Source of the DNA: Alteromonadaceae bacterium
GTDB lineage: Bacteria; Pseudomonadota; Gammaproteobacteria; Pseudomonadales; Cellvibrionaceae
Assembly: GCA_002746115.1 (NCBI GenBank)
Contig: NVXL01000216.1
Coordinates: 1-34,873, forward strand
Direction: 5' to 3'
Length of the DNA stretch: 34,873 bases
Each line of letters starts with the position of its first letter. Position 1 is the first letter of the stretch. The notes beneath the pieces were generated by a model. It worked only from the letters and a program-made list of their open reading frames with translations, was not told the origin of the DNA and ran no database searches. This document shows positions 1-9,417 of the stretch, piece by piece. The translations under genes were made by a program, and so were the position numbers.

Positions 1-132
1 CTTCTGAGAGCAGGAGCATTCAATAGGATGACAATATAATCCTTTCAGAAAGCCTCTACAAGTAGCAAAACAGCGATTAATACAACCATCATCACAACAC
101 GACTTTTTGGCGAGTGGGCGACGGTAGTCCTA

Positions 133-1119
133 ATGCCGATGGCTCTCACGTTTGTCATGCTTATCTTCGCTGAAGTCACACCAAAATCTGTGGCAGCAGT
201 ATTCCCTGAAAAGATAGCATTTCCCGCCTCGTTTATACTCCGCCCCTTACTTTTGACGTTCTACCCCGTTGTTTGGTTGGTAAACTTTCTTTCCAATTCT
301 CTAGCAAAGGTTTTTGGGCTAGATATTGTCAACAGCAAGCTGACTGACAACCTGCGCCCAGAAGAACTTAGAACCGTTGTTGACGAAGCCTGCGACTCCA
401 TACCCAAGCACCGCCAAGGCATACTACTTAATGTCTTAGACCTGGAAAAAGCTACGGTAGAGGATATTTTGGTTCCAAGGAACGAAGTTGAAGGTATCGA
501 CCTAGAAGACAATATCGACACAATCATGAGCAATATCAGCGCAGCGAAATATACACGACTGCCCGTCTACGAAGGCGACCTTAATAAGATTGTTGGGATA
601 CTGCATTTACGTAGCGTCGCAAAATTTGCTTGCGGCAACAAATCAGACATTACCCACGACGCGATTCGAGCCCAGCTCTCAGACCCATATTTCATCCCTG
701 AATCCACCCCGCTGCCGACGCAATTAATTAATTTTCAACAAGAAAAGCAACGCACTGCAGTCGTTGTGGATGAATACGGCGATATTCAAGGCTTAGCGAC
801 ACTCGTAGACTTACTAGAAGAAATTGTTGGTGATTTCGTTAACGACACTAGCGAGCAACAAGCGCAGGATATTGTTGCCTACAAAGAGAATTGCTACATA
901 ATCGACGCCTCAGTGTCCGTTCGAGACATCAACCGAAACCTTGGCTGGGAACTCCCCACTGACGGCCCCAAAACGCTCAACGGTATCATCGTCGAATTTC
1001 TTGAAAGAATCCCTGACGCAACAGTAAGCTTTCGCTTAGATAACTATACTTTTGAAATAAAAGAAATCGGTGAAAACCGAATCGACAAAGCACTTGTCAT
1101 GCGAATCCCTACAGATTAG
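133..1119 (+). CDS. CorB/CorC (CNNM)-family membrane protein with CBS pair; 5' end broken
   Basis: Resembles the CNNM/CorB/HlyC-CorC family of inner-membrane proteins linked to Mg2+/Co2+ efflux or homeostasis. Seen: the last part of the DUF21 transmembrane domain with the family motif FAEVTPKS (residues 12-19), a hydrophobic stretch to about residue 60, a CBS pair (about 110-232, with VPRNEVEGID and VDEYGDIQGLATLVDLLEEIVG), and the C-terminal transporter-associated domain (about 248-325, with LNGIIVEFL). Full family members are about 420-430 residues; this one has 328, so roughly the first 100 are missing. The codons just before this ATG still read RLFGEW, a family-like segment, so homology continues upstream of the start. 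All three frames are closed by stops within the first 65 bases, however. It is therefore either a pseudogene, a frameshift or sequencing error, or a remnant translated from position 133. The family is confident; whether the protein is functional is doubtful. Confidence 0.75.
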   Translation: MPMALTFVMLIFAEVTPKSVAAVFPEKIAFPASFILRPLLLTFYPVVWLVNFLSNSLAKVFGLDIVNSKLTDNLRPEELRTVVDEACDSIPKHRQGILLNVLDLEKATVEDILVPRNEVEGIDLEDNIDTIMSNISAAKYTRLPVYEGDLNKIVGILHLRSVAKFACGNKSDITHDAIRAQLSDPYFIPESTPLPTQLINFQQEKQRTAVVVDEYGDIQGLATLVDLLEEIVGDFVNDTSEQQAQDIVAYKENCYIIDASVSVRDINRNLGWELPTDGPKTLNGIIVEFLERIPDATVSFRLDNYTFEIKEIGENRIDKALVMRIPTD

Positions 1120-1157
1120 CGACAAAACGGCATATTCAAGACACTCAGCTTCACCCC

Positions 1158-1745
1158 CTAGGAAGACTTAAACAGCAACTCTTGTGCTGAGTGCTCACGA
1201 AAAATACCCGCTCCATGAAATTGATTTAAGTATTCAATTAATGTCCGAGCCGTAAACCCCCAAATCTCATACCCTTCGTACATATAGACAGGAGACCAAA
1301 TTAAGTCTCCACCTGCCAGCAAAAACAGATCTGTGCGCTCACGCGGATCTTCCAGTAAATAACTCAACGGCACGGAGAAGATAGACTGCAATTCATCTGG
1401 GCTTGCCACTAGACCATCAAAGTTATCAACACGACCAACAAACGGCGTCACTTCCACCCCCATTCGCGTCGTTGAGGGCTCAAGACTACCCAACAATGAG
1501 ACACGATCAGGTGCCAGGCCAACCTCTTCGTGGCTCTCCCTTAAAGCTGTAATAGCAAGCTCCCCATCTTCGGGATCCCACATACCACCAGGGAAGGCCA
1601 CTTCGCCGCTATGGCTAGATAAGTGCTCGGAACGCTGAGTCAACAACACCCGCTGATTCGGCGCAACGCCAGCCTCAACAATTAAAACAGCCGCCTTTCG
1701 ATCTAAACCTCTCGGATTAGCCTGTTTACCACGTTTATCCACCAT
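1158..1745 (-). CDS. Nudix hydrolase, CoA pyrophosphatase type (NudL/YeaB-like)
   Basis: Predicted to hydrolyse CoA or acyl-CoA to 3',5'-ADP and phosphopantetheine. Seen: the CoA-Nudix signature before the Nudix box (LLTQRSEHLSSHSGEVAFPGG, split here as LLTQRS...SGEVAFPGG), followed directly by the Nudix helix with REXXEE (ALRESHEEVGL), where the glutamates bind metal. Length is 195 residues from the chosen ATG (MVDKRGKQ), close to the E. coli NudL size of about 190. The frame is open for another 42 codons upstream, but those residues are Trp/Cys/Val-rich and unlike the family, so the internal ATG at 1745 was chosen. No strong ribosome site precedes it. It is convergent with the CorC-like gene. 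The substrate is inferred from the motif and not proven. Confidence 0.86.
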   Translation of the reverse strand: MVDKRGKQANPRGLDRKAAVLIVEAGVAPNQRVLLTQRSEHLSSHSGEVAFPGGMWDPEDGELAITALRESHEEVGLAPDRVSLLGSLEPSTTRMGVEVTPFVGRVDNFDGLVASPDELQSIFSVPLSYLLEDPRERTDLFLLAGGDLIWSPVYMYEGYEIWGFTARTLIEYLNQFHGAGIFREHSAQELLFKSS

Positions 1746-2079
1746 TACTATGCTTTTCACCCAACATACGAACACTTTACAGTCATATCGCCAACAGCAT
1801 GATGACAAGCGCACCCATAAGATGCAACTTCCCAAACCGCTAGACCACACATTCCATAATTCCACTCGCAAAGGCGCACTTTAACAGCTTATAGCTAAAC
1901 AGTATAATGGAGGCACTACACATATCTATTAAATATCTGTTAGTATTTTTTTTAAACAACTAAAAGCTAAACCACCAGGTCGGTATATCGCTTAAGTAGA
2001 CAAAGATAATTTTTATGTTTATGCGTTCTAATGAATTAAGTTCCATAGGAAGCAGTAACAGGAGTATTAGGAGTAAAAA
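1746..2079. other. Divergent intergenic region between Nudix and DUF3135 genes
   Basis: This space separates the Nudix gene (leftward) from the DUF3135 gene (rightward). It contains a good sigma70-like promoter facing right (listed separately) and a leader of about 165 nt rich in A/T. I see no RNA gene or convincing small coding frame. The open frame continuing leftward to 1871 is judged non-coding. Confidence 0.5.
1881..1908 (+). promoter_or_regulatory. Putative sigma70 promoter for the DUF3135 gene
   Basis: TTAACA (1881-1886), a 16-nt spacer, then a perfect TATAAT (1903-1908) give a near-consensus housekeeping promoter. It would start RNA near 1915 and leave an untranslated leader of about 165 nt before the gene at 2080. 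Assigned by pattern only. Confidence 0.45.
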
Positions 2080-2415
2080 ATGCACAATGAATGGCTCAAT
2101 TTCGATGAACTATTAAAGCTTGCCCGCAGCGCCCCCGAGAAGCTCGAAGCCTTTAGACTCAAAGAAGTCGATAGAATTATTGCTGGCACCCCCAAAGAAA
2201 TGCAGCACCGCCTTAAGGGCTTACAATTTCAAGTGGACTGCCGACGACGACTACAAAAAAACTCAATGGCATCTTGTATCGCCATTTCAGAAATGATGCA
2301 TGAATCACTATTAAAGCTAAATGCCACACTAAACAATAAACCACTAGCTGCTGCCAACCGGCCACAAGAGGCGCGACCAAAGATATTGCCATTTAAGACA
2401 CCTGCATTGGCTTAA
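2080..2415 (+). CDS. DUF3135 domain protein
   Basis: A small soluble protein of 111 residues that I recognise as the DUF3135 family, found in gammaproteobacteria and of unknown function. Seen: the family-like N-terminal pattern NFDELLKLARSAPEKLEAFR, then IIAGTPKEMQHRLKGLQFQVD and a basic CRRRLQKN segment. The predicted fold is mostly helical, and the C-terminal 25 residues are Pro/Ala-rich and probably disordered. No membrane segment or signal peptide is present. Translation is well supported: AGGAG repeats in the 20 bases before the ATG. It appears to be a single-gene unit behind its own promoter and converges on the YqfO-like gene only 12 bp downstream. Confidence 0.8.
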   Translation: MHNEWLNFDELLKLARSAPEKLEAFRLKEVDRIIAGTPKEMQHRLKGLQFQVDCRRRLQKNSMASCIAISEMMHESLLKLNATLNNKPLAAANRPQEARPKILPFKTPALA

Positions 2416-2427
2416 AAAACCTATCGA

Positions 2428-2745
2428 TCATACCTGCCAGTGACTCAAATCGTACACCTCGTAAGCAGGCTCTTCATAAGGATGAGCCCGCTTCAAAGCA
2501 TCTAAAGCCCGCTCTAAGCTGGCTTCATCACATAACATCTCAACGCGATATTCAGCGAGCGACTCTAGTGCACCCGAAACACCAAAATAAGGCCTCGCTT
2601 GATTACTTGGCCGAAACTGCCCTTGACCAAGCACCTGCCAGCAACAACGATCATAATTTGAATAGCGCCCAGCCCCCGCGTCAAAAAGAGCATTTTTGAC
2701 TTGCTCTAGATAACTTGGCGGTACAAAAAATACAAGCTTGTTCAT
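2428..2745 (-). CDS. YqfO/NIF3-insert-like small protein (CutA/PII-like fold)
   Basis: A 105-residue protein matching the free-standing form of the domain inserted in YqfO/NIF3-type proteins. Seen: VFFVPPSYLEQVKNALFDAGAGRYSNYDRCCWQ at the start, the GQFRPS and NQARPYFG segments, and the ending ALKRAHPYEEPAYEVYDL, where HPYEEPAYE is the hallmark. The family has a PII/CutA-like ferredoxin fold and no firmly established reaction; a role in metal or nucleotide binding is conjecture. A TAGGTAAAAT ribosome site precedes the ATG. It is divergent from the QueD-like gene with only 45 bp between starts, so the two promoters must overlap. Confidence 0.8.
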   Translation of the reverse strand: MNKLVFFVPPSYLEQVKNALFDAGAGRYSNYDRCCWQVLGQGQFRPSNQARPYFGVSGALESLAEYRVEMLCDEASLERALDALKRAHPYEEPAYEVYDLSHWQV

Positions 2746-2790
2746 ATTTTACCTACTCATAGTGAGCTGCAAGCGCTACATTTAATTACA

Positions 2791-3696
2791 ATGAAGACAA
2801 AGTTCGATTACAATGCCGAACTTTTGACTGCCTCCTTTACGGGTTATTTTATGCTGCTTTTCATCGACAACCTCTGCAATATTGATTTTAGCTATTTCCA
2901 CCCCACCCGCGGGCTTGTTGGGGAGACGTGGCTTGCCTCCATCGAGCTTGAGGGGGAGCTAAACGAACAAGGAATGATTTGCGATTTCGGTATTGTAAAA
3001 CAAGTCGTACGCCAATGGCTGGACGAAGAAGTTGATCATCGATTACTCGTCGCCACGCAATCCACTTGCGCAAAAAAAGTAGCGACATCTCAAGACATTG
3101 TCGAGATCCACTGGCAAACAAAAAGCGGTGAAAGCTACCTGTGCAATTCCCCTCAATCAGCCATTGTGAGCCTAGATGCCGAGAGTACTGACGCTCGATC
3201 TTTGAGCGCTTGGTGCAAACAGCGCCTTAAAGACAAGCTCCCTAGTGATATCGGGAACCTAAACCTACGATTTACCCCAGAGCAAATCGTCGACCCTTTT
3301 TACCATTACAGTCACGGATTAAAGAAACACTCGGGTAATTGTCAACGTATTGCACATGGACACCGCTCTAAAATTGAAATTTGGAAAAATGATGTGCTTG
3401 ATACAGGGTTAATAGCTGCATGGGCAGAACGCTGGCAAGATATTTACATTGGATCAAAAGAGGATTTAACTAAAGAACAGGCTAGCGGCGCAAACTATAC
3501 CTTCGCTTACCGTAGCTCCCAAGGCGAGTTTTACCTGTCCATACCCAAGGGAAAGTGCGCACTCATCGACACCGACAGCACGGTCGAATTTCTCGCACAA
3601 CATATCGCACAACAGCTTAAGTTAGAGCATCCAAACGATCATTTTAAAGTCAAAGCATACGAAGGCATTGGCAAAGGTGCCGTAGCTAAAATTTAA
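2791..3696 (+). CDS. Two-domain QueD/PTPS-like protein (6-carboxytetrahydropterin synthase family)
   Basis: Resembles the 6-pyruvoyl-/6-carboxy-tetrahydropterin synthase family (T-fold), but 301 residues long, against about 120 for QueD. Seen: two T-fold-like halves. The N-terminal half (about 15-100) has GMICDFGIVKQ (61-71) and VDHRLL (81-86), matching the family's DFxxLK and catalytic D-H segments, but the zinc-binding HGH is replaced by VGETW. The C-terminal half (about 165-300) has His175, Cys184 and HGH at 189-191, the zinc and cysteine site, plus Glu266 in STVEFLAQ and YEGIGKGA near the end. The partial motifs are complementary, as if a duplication split one active site across two domains. 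No queuosine genes are next to it, so its pathway is open. No strong ribosome site is visible before the ATG. Confidence 0.72.
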   Translation: MKTKFDYNAELLTASFTGYFMLLFIDNLCNIDFSYFHPTRGLVGETWLASIELEGELNEQGMICDFGIVKQVVRQWLDEEVDHRLLVATQSTCAKKVATSQDIVEIHWQTKSGESYLCNSPQSAIVSLDAESTDARSLSAWCKQRLKDKLPSDIGNLNLRFTPEQIVDPFYHYSHGLKKHSGNCQRIAHGHRSKIEIWKNDVLDTGLIAAWAERWQDIYIGSKEDLTKEQASGANYTFAYRSSQGEFYLSIPKGKCALIDTDSTVEFLAQHIAQQLKLEHPNDHFKVKAYEGIGKGAVAKI

Positions 3697-3740
3697 GACG
3701 TCAAAGAGCTTAACACCCTGCCCCAACCGATTTATCTCTA

Positions 3741-4490
3741 TCAACATCGCAACATGTGTAATTCATGCACCTCGGCCGTTTGGCACGGGGCGCCATCGGC
3801 ATAACGCATTGAAACGTTCTCAAGGCTAACCGCCAAATGTGAAAAGCTCACCGTGTGGGCATCTTCTCTGTGCATACATACTGAAAAAGCAGATGCTGAT
3901 GGTTGGTGCCCGCTATGGTAATCACTATGCAATTTCACCCGCGAGTCATAGGATAGCGACTCTGCACAGCTGTCATCAAAAGCTGTATGGTAATTTTCTT
4001 TACGAAGTTCGTTTACTTTCTCAAACATCGCTGCTGATGAAATCAACGGGCTCGCCTGTGATAGGCGCTGCAACTCCCGACCGGTCCAACGTAACATTGT
4101 AACCGCTCCATCGGCGCAGTTCTCCACGACTAAAGCATCGAAGACAAGCAATGAAAATGGTGCGTATCTGGTTAAACTCAAAGAGTCGACATACCCTTCG
4201 ATATCATTCAACACTGACAAAGTTGCACAATGCTTTACGATTTCCCCTCTGCTGATAAGCGGTCCTTTCGGTAAGCGGCCTTGGTAATAATTGAGCAGCG
4301 CTACAGACAAGCCACGCTCATTAGCAGCAAACCACGTCCCCCCGCCCTGCGGATCTATCGGCATTAACACTTTCACACCATCAATCGACATTTCTGACGG
4401 CACATCAGCCCTTACGCGAGACTTTTGTTCGTCACGATTAAAAAAAACATCGTAACCGTTGCTACTAACAAACCAACTAATCGTGCACAT
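3741..4490 (-). CDS. NRDE family protein (TANGO2-like)
   Basis: A 249-residue protein of the NRDE/TANGO2 family. Seen: MCT at the very N-terminus (Cys2 is the invariant putative nucleophile of an Ntn-like fold) and the name-giving NRDE at residues 18-21, followed by GGTWFAANERGLSVALLNY, a further family block. The family's reaction is not established; eukaryotic TANGO2 has been linked to lipid or heme handling. TAAGG lies about six bases before the ATG, supporting this start. It lies upstream of, and in the opposite orientation to, nothing obviously related; the DoxX-like gene precedes it on the same strand with a short gap, so the two may be cotranscribed. Confidence 0.85.
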   Translation of the reverse strand: MCTISWFVSSNGYDVFFNRDEQKSRVRADVPSEMSIDGVKVLMPIDPQGGGTWFAANERGLSVALLNYYQGRLPKGPLISRGEIVKHCATLSVLNDIEGYVDSLSLTRYAPFSLLVFDALVVENCADGAVTMLRWTGRELQRLSQASPLISSAAMFEKVNELRKENYHTAFDDSCAESLSYDSRVKLHSDYHSGHQPSASAFSVCMHREDAHTVSFSHLAVSLENVSMRYADGAPCQTAEVHELHMLRC

Positions 4491-4522
4491 ACGAACCTTA
4501 GATATCGGAGAATTTACGTTGT

Positions 4523-4984
4523 TTACGCTTTATTTATAGGAAGTACTGAGCGAATTTGACTCTGCTCAGAAGTCCAGTCTTTGATTACCAAGGCTCCCGC
4601 ACTCAACAAGGTGAGGCAGGCCATAACAAACAACGCACCCGAATCGTTACCCGCTAGATTCCCCATATCATCGAATTTAGGCATAACGATGCCTAAGGGA
4701 GTAAAGAGATGAAAAATAATCGCGCCAGACATCACCTCAAAAGCCACGAAAGCTCCCCAAGCCCAAAAACGCGTAAATAATATCCCCGCGGCGATGAGCT
4801 CGACCCCACCAACTATATATCCGCCATATTCACCAAACCAAACAAGGCCGGACCACTCCCCTAAAACACCAAAAATATGCTGTGTTTCAAGTGAGTTGGT
4901 GAATTTAAAAAATAATGACTGAACAAAAACAAAAGCGATCCAGCCCGCCAAAATCCAGCGTAAATGTTGTTTAAAAAAGTACAT
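4523..4984 (-). CDS. DoxX-like inner-membrane protein
   Basis: A small membrane protein of 153 residues from the chosen start MYFFKQHLRW. Seen: about four hydrophobic segments (WILAGWIAFVFVQSLFFKF, GGYIVGGVELIAAGILF, WGAFVAFEVMSGAIIFHLF, GALFVMACLTLLSAGALVI) and the DoxX-like pattern of a KF motif after helix 1 and a GGxELxxAGxL helix. The frame is open for 36 more codons upstream, but TTTAGGAGCTAAA placed immediately before the ATG at 4984 clearly marks this as the true start. Function is not assigned; DoxX relatives are often tied to thiol or oxidative-stress systems. It is 32 bp upstream of the NRDE gene on the same strand and probably shares its transcript. Confidence 0.75.
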   Translation of the reverse strand: MYFFKQHLRWILAGWIAFVFVQSLFFKFTNSLETQHIFGVLGEWSGLVWFGEYGGYIVGGVELIAAGILFTRFWAWGAFVAFEVMSGAIIFHLFTPLGIVMPKFDDMGNLAGNDSGALFVMACLTLLSAGALVIKDWTSEQSQIRSVLPINKA

Positions 4985-5153
4985 TTTAGCTCCTAAAGAA
5001 CGCTGAAATAGCGTGCGATTATACGACACGTAACAAAACACGTAATGGACAACTGCAGCACCGCAGATAAACTTAATGAAACATCGCCCCATAACGCATT
5101 AAGAGCTAGACTTTAACTATACGCTCACGACTCATTACTTCCAAACCAAAACT

Positions 5154-5507
5154 ATGTCCGAACAGGATCGACGAGAATCTCAACGAATCAACGTGCATTG
5201 GAAAGGACGAATAATCCTTCCGAATCACAGTATTCACAATATCACCATTGTGAATGTATCTCTCGGCGGCCTCGGCGTACATTACAGTAATGCTATCGCG
5301 GCAGGCACCTTAATTAGCATTGAATTTTTCATTCCACATCAACGTATAAATCAAGCGGATCGTGTCCGTGCAAAAACGCGGGTAACATTCAATACGATCC
5401 TTTCAGAAAATCGAGGTGCTATTGTTGGGGTAACGTTTATGAAATTTAATGGCGAAGAGAAAAACAACCTAGTCGAGTTTATAAATAACACTAGCGAAGA
5501 GGAATAG
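5154..5507 (+). CDS. PilZ domain protein (putative c-di-GMP receptor)
   Basis: A 117-residue single-domain PilZ protein. Seen: the N-terminal arginine motif RRESQR (residues 6-11, matching RxxxR) and the second c-di-GMP-binding motif NVSLGG (about 34-39, the (D/N)xSxxG form), followed by beta strands ending in GVTFMKF. Both binding motifs are intact, so binding of cyclic di-GMP is a reasonable prediction. There is no output or other domain, so it would act by protein-protein contact. It is divergent from the DoxX-like gene and convergent with sucD. The ribosome site is weak. The only other gene here that might relate to c-di-GMP is the distant LapG-type protease. Confidence 0.86.
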   Translation: MSEQDRRESQRINVHWKGRIILPNHSIHNITIVNVSLGGLGVHYSNAIAAGTLISIEFFIPHQRINQADRVRAKTRVTFNTILSENRGAIVGVTFMKFNGEEKNNLVEFINNTSEEE

Positions 5508-5512
5508 CAGAT

Positions 5513-5561
5513 ACAAAAACACCACAAAGAAACCCCAATAAACTAGGCCTCGTCGTGGTGT
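5513..5561 (-). terminator. Terminator of the sdh-suc operon
   Basis: Read on the minus strand just after sucD, ACACCAC (complement of 5555-5561) pairs with GTGGTGT (complement of 5519-5525), and a run of T follows at once. The stem is 7 bp with a long loop of 29 nt that may fold further. Position and T-run fit a rho-independent terminator, although the loop is unusually large. Confidence 0.5.
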
Positions 5562-5593
5562 ATGTATATTTGTACCCGAACGATTAGATTAGC

Positions 5594-6466
5594 CTACCAG
5601 CCGGTAATTTCTTTAATACCGTCGCCAATTTGAGCCAAGCTACGAACGGTTTTAACGCCCGCATCTTCAAGTGCCGCAAACTTCTCATCAGCGGTACCTT
5701 TACCGCCAGAGATAATTGCACCAGCATGCCCCATACGCTTCCCAGCAGGTGCAGTAACACCAGCAATATATGATACAACCGGTTTAGTTATTTCAGTTTT
5801 AATGTACGCTGCGGCTTCTTCTTCAGCCGTACCACCGATTTCACCGATCATAACAATCGCTTCAGTTTGATCATCATCTTGGAACAGTTTCAAGATGTCG
5901 ATGAAGTTTGACCCCGGAATAGGATCACCACCGATTCCAACACAACTAGACTGACCGAAACCGTAATCAGTTGTTTGTTTCACAGCTTCGTATGTCAAAG
6001 TACCTGAACGTGAAACGATGCCCACTTTACCAGGCAAGTGAATGTGACCAGGCATAATCCCGATTTTACATTCCCCTGGAGTAATTACACCAGGACAGTT
6101 AGGGCCGATGAGACGTACACCTAAATCATCACATTTAACTTTGGCTTCAAGCATGTCCAATGTTGGAATGCCTTCTGTAATGCAAACAATTAGTTTGACG
6201 CCGCTATGCGCAGCCTCAAGAATAGAGTCTTTACAGAAAGGCGCTGGCACATAAATGACCGATGCATCAGCTTCAGTCTCAGCAACAGCTTCTACCATGG
6301 TATTAAATACCGGCAGATCCAAATGAGTTTGGCCACCCTTACCTGGAGTTACGCCACCAACCATTTTGGTGCCATAAGCGATCGCTTGCTCAGAGTGGAA
6401 TGTACCTTGAGAGCCAGTAAATCCCTGACAAAGAACTTTTGTATCTTTGTTAATCAATACACTCAT
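5594..6466 (-). CDS. sucD: Succinyl-CoA synthetase (ADP-forming) subunit alpha
   Basis: The alpha subunit of succinyl-CoA synthetase makes ATP (or GTP) from succinyl-CoA, phosphate and nucleotide in the TCA cycle, through a phosphohistidine. Seen: the N-terminal CoA-binding Rossmann domain ([18 protein letters not shown], about 15-32), [12 protein letters not shown] (121-132), and the phosphohistidine loop [10 protein letters not shown] with His247. The 290-residue length matches E. coli SucD (289). Its ATG overlaps the end of sucC by four bases (ATGA), so the two subunits are translationally coupled. It is the last gene of the minus-strand TCA operon and is followed by a terminator-like hairpin. 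Confidence 0.98.
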   Translation of the reverse strand: MSVLINKDTKVLCQGFTGSQGTFHSEQAIAYGTKMVGGVTPGKGGQTHLDLPVFNTMVEAVAETEADASVIYVPAPFCKDSILEAAHSGVKLIVCITEGIPTLDMLEAKVKCDDLGVRLIGPNCPGVITPGECKIGIMPGHIHLPGKVGIVSRSGTLTYEAVKQTTDYGFGQSSCVGIGGDPIPGSNFIDILKLFQDDDQTEAIVMIGEIGGTAEEEAAAYIKTEITKPVVSYIAGVTAPAGKRMGHAGAIISGGKGTADEKFAALEDAGVKTVRSLAQIGDGIKEITGW

Positions 6467-7632
6467 GACTCACCCCCGGCAGCTTTAACAACTTGTTGCG
6501 CTGCATCGGTTAAGCTAGTTGCAGCAATAATATTCAGGCCACTATCAGCCAAAACTTTTGCGCCAAGCTCAGCATTATTACCTTCTAAACGAACAACGAC
6601 AGGGATGGTCACGCCAACTTCTTCAACCGCGCCAATAACACCCTCAGCAATCAAATCACAACGCACGATTCCACCAAAAATATTGATCAGTACGGCAGAT
6701 ACATTGTCATCCGATAAAATAATTTTGAACGCTTCAATAACGCGCTCTTTTGTTGCGCCGCCACCAACGTCCAAAAAGTTAGCAGGCTTGCCACCGTGTA
6801 ATTTTACGATGTCCATGGTTCCCATAGCCAAACCGGCGCCGTTAACCATGCAACCGATATTACCATCGAGTGCAACGTAGTTGAGTTCCCACTTAGCGGC
6901 ATGCGCTTCGCGCTCATCTTCCTGGCTAGGATCATGCATCTCTTTAAGCTCAGGCTGACGATATAATGCATTGCTATCAATAGTGATTTTAGCGTCTAGG
7001 CAATGTAAATCACCTTCAGCAGTGATCACCAATGGGTTAATCTCTAGCAAAGCCAAGTCTTTCTCTTGGAACATCTTAGCTAGACTTAGGAATATCTTGG
7101 TGAACTGTTTAACTTGCTTGCTATCCAAGCCGAGTTTAAACGCTAGTTCACGAGCCTGGTATGGCTGGGCACCAGTCAAGGGGTCGATTTCGGCCTTGAG
7201 AATTTTCTCAGGCGTAGCTTCCGCAACTTTCTCAATTTCAACGCCACCTTCAGTAGATGCCATGAAAATGATACGTCGCGTGGAGCGATCAACAACTGCA
7301 CCAAGGTAAAGTTCTTGTGCGATATCCGAGCAGGTTTCAACCAAAATACGACTCACCGGCTGGCCGTGCTCATCCGTTTGGTAAGTGACCAATTGTTGCC
7401 CTAGCCATTTCTTAGCAAATGCTTCAATTTCACTTTTGGAGGATACAAGTTTAACGCCGCCAGCCTTACCACGACCGCCCGCATGTACCTGAGCCTTAAC
7501 AACCCACTTATCACCGCCAATAATATCTGCAGCCCCAACAGCTTCCGAGGGGGTTTCTGCAGCGACACCCGAAGAGACGGGTAAGCCGTATTCACGAAAT
7601 AATTGCTTACCTTGATATTCGTGTAGATTCAT
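6463..7632 (-). CDS. sucC: Succinyl-CoA synthetase (ADP-forming) subunit beta
   Basis: The nucleotide- and succinate-binding beta subunit partners SucD. Seen: the start [19 protein letters not shown] typical of the family; an ATP-grasp domain with [20 protein letters not shown] (about 43-62) and [20 protein letters not shown] (about 195-215); and the C-terminal flavodoxin-like half with [17 protein letters not shown] and [11 protein letters not shown]. Length 389, against 388 in E. coli. GGGAAATATAA before the ATG is a good ribosome site. It lies 175 bp downstream of lpd, a fairly wide gap with hairpin and repeat elements, so a secondary promoter or RNA-processing site there is possible. Confidence 0.98.
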   Translation of the reverse strand: MNLHEYQGKQLFREYGLPVSSGVAAETPSEAVGAADIIGGDKWVVKAQVHAGGRGKAGGVKLVSSKSEIEAFAKKWLGQQLVTYQTDEHGQPVSRILVETCSDIAQELYLGAVVDRSTRRIIFMASTEGGVEIEKVAEATPEKILKAEIDPLTGAQPYQARELAFKLGLDSKQVKQFTKIFLSLAKMFQEKDLALLEINPLVITAEGDLHCLDAKITIDSNALYRQPELKEMHDPSQEDEREAHAAKWELNYVALDGNIGCMVNGAGLAMGTMDIVKLHGGKPANFLDVGGGATKERVIEAFKIILSDDNVSAVLINIFGGIVRCDLIAEGVIGAVEEVGVTIPVVVRLEGNNAELGAKVLADSGLNIIAATSLTDAAQQVVKAAGGES

Positions 7633-7785
7633 TTATATTTCCCATTCAGGTGAAATTTTGTTTTCGGTAGCTGATCCGTGCCTAACGCACATCACTTCAC
7701 TACCTGCCCATTAACCAAACGGTTTCCTCTCTGGCACCAAAACACTGCTCGATCACCTAAGACTCATACCGTTCGGCCTCATACA

Positions 7786-7807
7786 AGTACATTTACTACT
7801 TGATGTA

Positions 7808-7809
<2 letters not shown>
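7786..7809 (-). repeat. Inverted repeat at the 3' end of lpd
   Basis: AGTACAT (7786-7792) and ATGTACT (7803-7809) form a 7-bp stem with a 10-nt loop that overlaps the lpd stop codon. The 9-mer TACTACTTG is also directly repeated here (7794-7802 and 7806-7814). There is no T-run on the lpd strand, so this looks more like an intercistronic RNA hairpin than a terminator. Confidence 0.4.
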
Positions 7810-9268
<1,459 letters not shown>

Positions 9269-9337
9269 CTATCCCCAGAATGTTATAAAATCTTGTAACT
9301 CATTACTTTGCTAGTAATGGAATTGCTTATGCTATGC

Positions 9338-9378
9338 GTAATAAATCATTGTAATAAACCATTACAATGATTTATTAC
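9338..9378. repeat. Perfect 18-bp inverted repeat between sucB and lpd
   Basis: GTAATAAATCATTGTAAT (9338-9355) is followed by five bases and its exact reverse complement (9361-9378). The arms are A/T-rich. ATTACAATG is also directly repeated at 9361-9369 and 9374-9382, and a smaller CATTAC/GTAATG pair lies at 9301-9319. The element sits in the 152-bp gap between sucB and lpd. It would form a strong intercistronic RNA hairpin or cruciform on either strand. No run of T follows on the operon strand, so a simple terminator is unlikely. Confidence 0.75.
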
Positions 9379-9417
9379 AATGCCCCCATAACTACGCTGA
9401 TTTTGTGATTGACAGAA

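Noticed and set aside
1746-1871. N-terminal extension of the Nudix protein (42 extra codons)
   Set aside because: Trp/Cys-rich residues without family similarity; the homologous protein starts at the ATG ending at 1745.
4985-5092. Longer start for the DoxX-like protein
   Set aside because: A clear TTTAGGAG ribosome site sits just before the internal ATG at 4984, and the extension is not family-like.
5154-5507. Asn instead of Asp in the PilZ second motif as a possible loss of c-di-GMP binding
   Set aside because: The motif is (D/N)xSxxG, so Asn is a normal variant.
6206-6880. 224-codon plus-strand open frame opposite sucD/sucC
   Set aside because: Lies fully antisense to two certain genes, has no known family and a low-complexity Ser/Thr composition; a shadow frame.
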